This document shows, one piece after another, positions 5,720 through 6,983 of a stretch of 6,983 nt of DNA; the stretch's first letter is position 1, and each line of letters opens with the position of its first letter. A program made the position numbers and the translations under genes. Location: assembly GCA_005789055.1 (NCBI GenBank), contig SYAA01000052.1:1-6983 (forward strand), given 5' to 3'. The stretch comes from Actinomycetota bacterium (lineage in GTDB: Bacteria; Actinomycetota; Actinomycetes; Mycobacteriales; Mycobacteriaceae). The notes beneath the pieces are model-generated. The model had not been told where the DNA came from, did not search any database, and saw only the letters and a program-made list of their open reading frames with translations.

Positions 5720-6973
5720 GTGATCGACCTGAAACTCGCGCGCGAGGATCCTGACGGGGTGCGCCGGTCTCAACTCAGCCGCGGTGAGGATCCCGGGCTC
5801 GTGGATGTGCTGCTCGACGCAGATGCCGACCGCCGGGCGGCGATCTCGGCGGCCGACACGCTGCGCGCCGAGCAGAAGGCGGCCAGCAAGAGCGTCGGTG
5901 CGGCCAGCGCCCAAGACCGTCCTGCGCTGCTCGAGCGCGCGAAACAGCTGGCCGCCGACGTCAGGGAGGCTGAGGCACGGCAGGCCGAAGCGGAGACCGC
6001 GTTCCACACCGCCCACCTGGCGATCCCCAACGTCATCATCGAGGGCGTGCCGCCCGGCGGTGAGGACGACTACGCGGTTCTCGAGGTCGTCGGTGAACCG
6101 CGATCGATCTCGGCGCCGAAGGATCACCTCGAACTCGGCGAGGCCCTCGGACTGATCGACACCGCCCGCGGCGTGAAGGTGTCGGGGTCGCGGTTCTACT
6201 TCCTGACCGGTCGCGGCGCACTGTTGCAACTGGGTCTGCTGCAGTTGGCTGTACGACTGGCGGTGGCCAACGGATTCACCCTGATGATCCCGCCGGTTCT
6301 GGTTCGCCCCGAGGTGATGGCCGGTACCGGGTTCCTCGGCGCGCACGCCGACGAGATCTATCACCTCGCGGCCGATGATCTGTACCTGGTGGGTACCTCC
6401 GAAGTGCCGCTTGCCGGCTACCACGCTGAGGAGATTCTGGATCTCTCGGACGGCCCGCTGCGCTACGCCGGTTGGTCCACCTGCTTTCGCCGCGAGGCGG
6501 GCAGCTCCGGCAAGGACACCCGGGGCATCATCCGGGTGCACCAGTTCGACAAGGTCGAGGGTTTCATTTACTGCCGCCCCGAGCAGGCCGAGGCTGAGCA
6601 TCGCCGATTGCTGGGCTGGCAGCGCGAGATGCTGGAACTCATCGAGGTTCCCTACCGGGTGATCGACATCGCCGCGGGTGACCTCGGATCCTCGGCAGCC
6701 CGGAAGTTCGACTGCGAAGCCTGGGTGCCCACCCAGCAGGCCTACCGCGAGTTGACGTCGACATCGAATTGCACGACATTCCAGGCCCGCCGGCTAGCTA
6801 CCCGGTATCGAGATGCAGGCGGCAAACCGCAGATCGCCGCCACACTCAACGGAACCCTGGCTACCACCCGCTGGTTGGTCGCGATCCTGGAGAACCACCA
6901 GCAACCCGACGGCAGTGTGCGGGTGCCTGCTGCGCTGGTGCCCTTCGTCGGCACCGACGTGCTCGGCCCATGA
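5720..6973 (+). CDS. serS: Seryl-tRNA synthetase
   Basis: The 417-residue class II synthetase charges tRNA-Ser (and tRNA-Sec where present) with serine through seryl-adenylate, as a cytoplasmic homodimer. The start [12 protein letters not shown] is typical of SerRS. Residues about 27-100 are the Ala/Glu/Arg-rich helical coiled-coil arm that holds the tRNA extra arm. The catalytic core follows: motif 1 region [22 protein letters not shown], the serine-binding TSE at 226-228 (E228), and motif 2 [21 protein letters not shown] with R257 and E259. [13 protein letters not shown] and motif 3 [19 protein letters not shown] with R384 complete it. Motif 3 differs from the common LNGSGLAVGR form but keeps the Arg; I believe this is usual in mycobacteria. 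Length is normal and no frame break is seen. The GTG start is set by homology. The open frame extends upstream to 5369 only as antisense of the neighbouring gene. AGGG at 5708-5711 could serve as a ribosome site, but a leaderless mRNA is equally possible. Confidence 0.98.
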   Translation: MIDLKLAREDPDGVRRSQLSRGEDPGLVDVLLDADADRRAAISAADTLRAEQKAASKSVGAASAQDRPALLERAKQLAADVREAEARQAEAETAFHTAHLAIPNVIIEGVPPGGEDDYAVLEVVGEPRSISAPKDHLELGEALGLIDTARGVKVSGSRFYFLTGRGALLQLGLLQLAVRLAVANGFTLMIPPVLVRPEVMAGTGFLGAHADEIYHLAADDLYLVGTSEVPLAGYHAEEILDLSDGPLRYAGWSTCFRREAGSSGKDTRGIIRVHQFDKVEGFIYCRPEQAEAEHRRLLGWQREMLELIEVPYRVIDIAAGDLGSSAARKFDCEAWVPTQQAYRELTSTSNCTTFQARRLATRYRDAGGKPQIAATLNGTLATTRWLVAILENHQQPDGSVRVPAALVPFVGTDVLGP

Positions 6974-6983
6974 TCGGCCCGTC
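6970..6983 (+). CDS. Possible start of a downstream gene overlapping serS (partial, 3' end outside window)
   Basis: ATGA at 6970-6973 combines the serS TGA stop with a potential ATG in the next frame, reading M-I-G-P before the window ends. Four-base overlaps of this type are common between co-translated genes in actinobacteria. Only four codons are visible, so neither identity nor reality of the gene can be judged. Confidence 0.3.

Noticed and set aside
5696..6601. 301-codon minus-strand frame opposite serS
   Set aside because: The plus strand is unambiguous SerRS with all three class II motifs. The antisense product has no recognisable features.

Overview
The window is high-GC (roughly two thirds G+C by eye, with strong G/C preference at third codon positions). 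It reads as chromosomal DNA of an actinobacterium, most likely Mycobacteriaceae such as Mycobacterium or Mycolicibacterium. The main support is the right half: a seryl-tRNA synthetase gene diverges from a septum-formation-family membrane protein, which is followed by a small zincin metallopeptidase. This is the same arrangement as serS-Rv3835-Rv3836 in M. tuberculosis, as I remember it.

Layout, left to right. Positions 1-177 hold the 3' end of a zinc-ribbon protein gene. A compact plus-strand run follows: a small secreted lipoprotein (230-514), a sedolisin-type S53 serine-carboxyl peptidase (539-2167), and a 667-residue polytopic membrane protein (2164-4167). The last protein has two identically spaced zinc ribbons, nine predicted membrane segments and a C-terminal ectodomain. 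The fragment at the left edge is a close paralogue of its second zinc ribbon, so the lipoprotein and peptidase are bracketed by two related zinc-ribbon genes. Two minus-strand genes converge on this run: the metallopeptidase (4175-4525) and the septum-formation-family protein (4525-5622), whose ends overlap by one base. A 97-bp divergent intergenic region separates them from serS (5720-6973). An ATGA overlap at the right edge suggests another gene begins at 6970.

How the parts may work together. serS is housekeeping translation. The two minus-strand genes look co-translated and belong to conserved actinobacterial families with no firmly established function. The left four genes form a tight envelope-oriented cassette: a lipoprotein, an exported peptidase with all catalytic residues, and a membrane protein with cytoplasmic zinc ribbons and an exported domain. 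A signalling or regulated-proteolysis role is only an inference from gene order and domain content. This cassette is the least ordinary part of the window. I see no insertion sequence, CRISPR array, RNA gene, phage gene or obvious assembly break. No stretch longer than about 100 bp lacks a gene.
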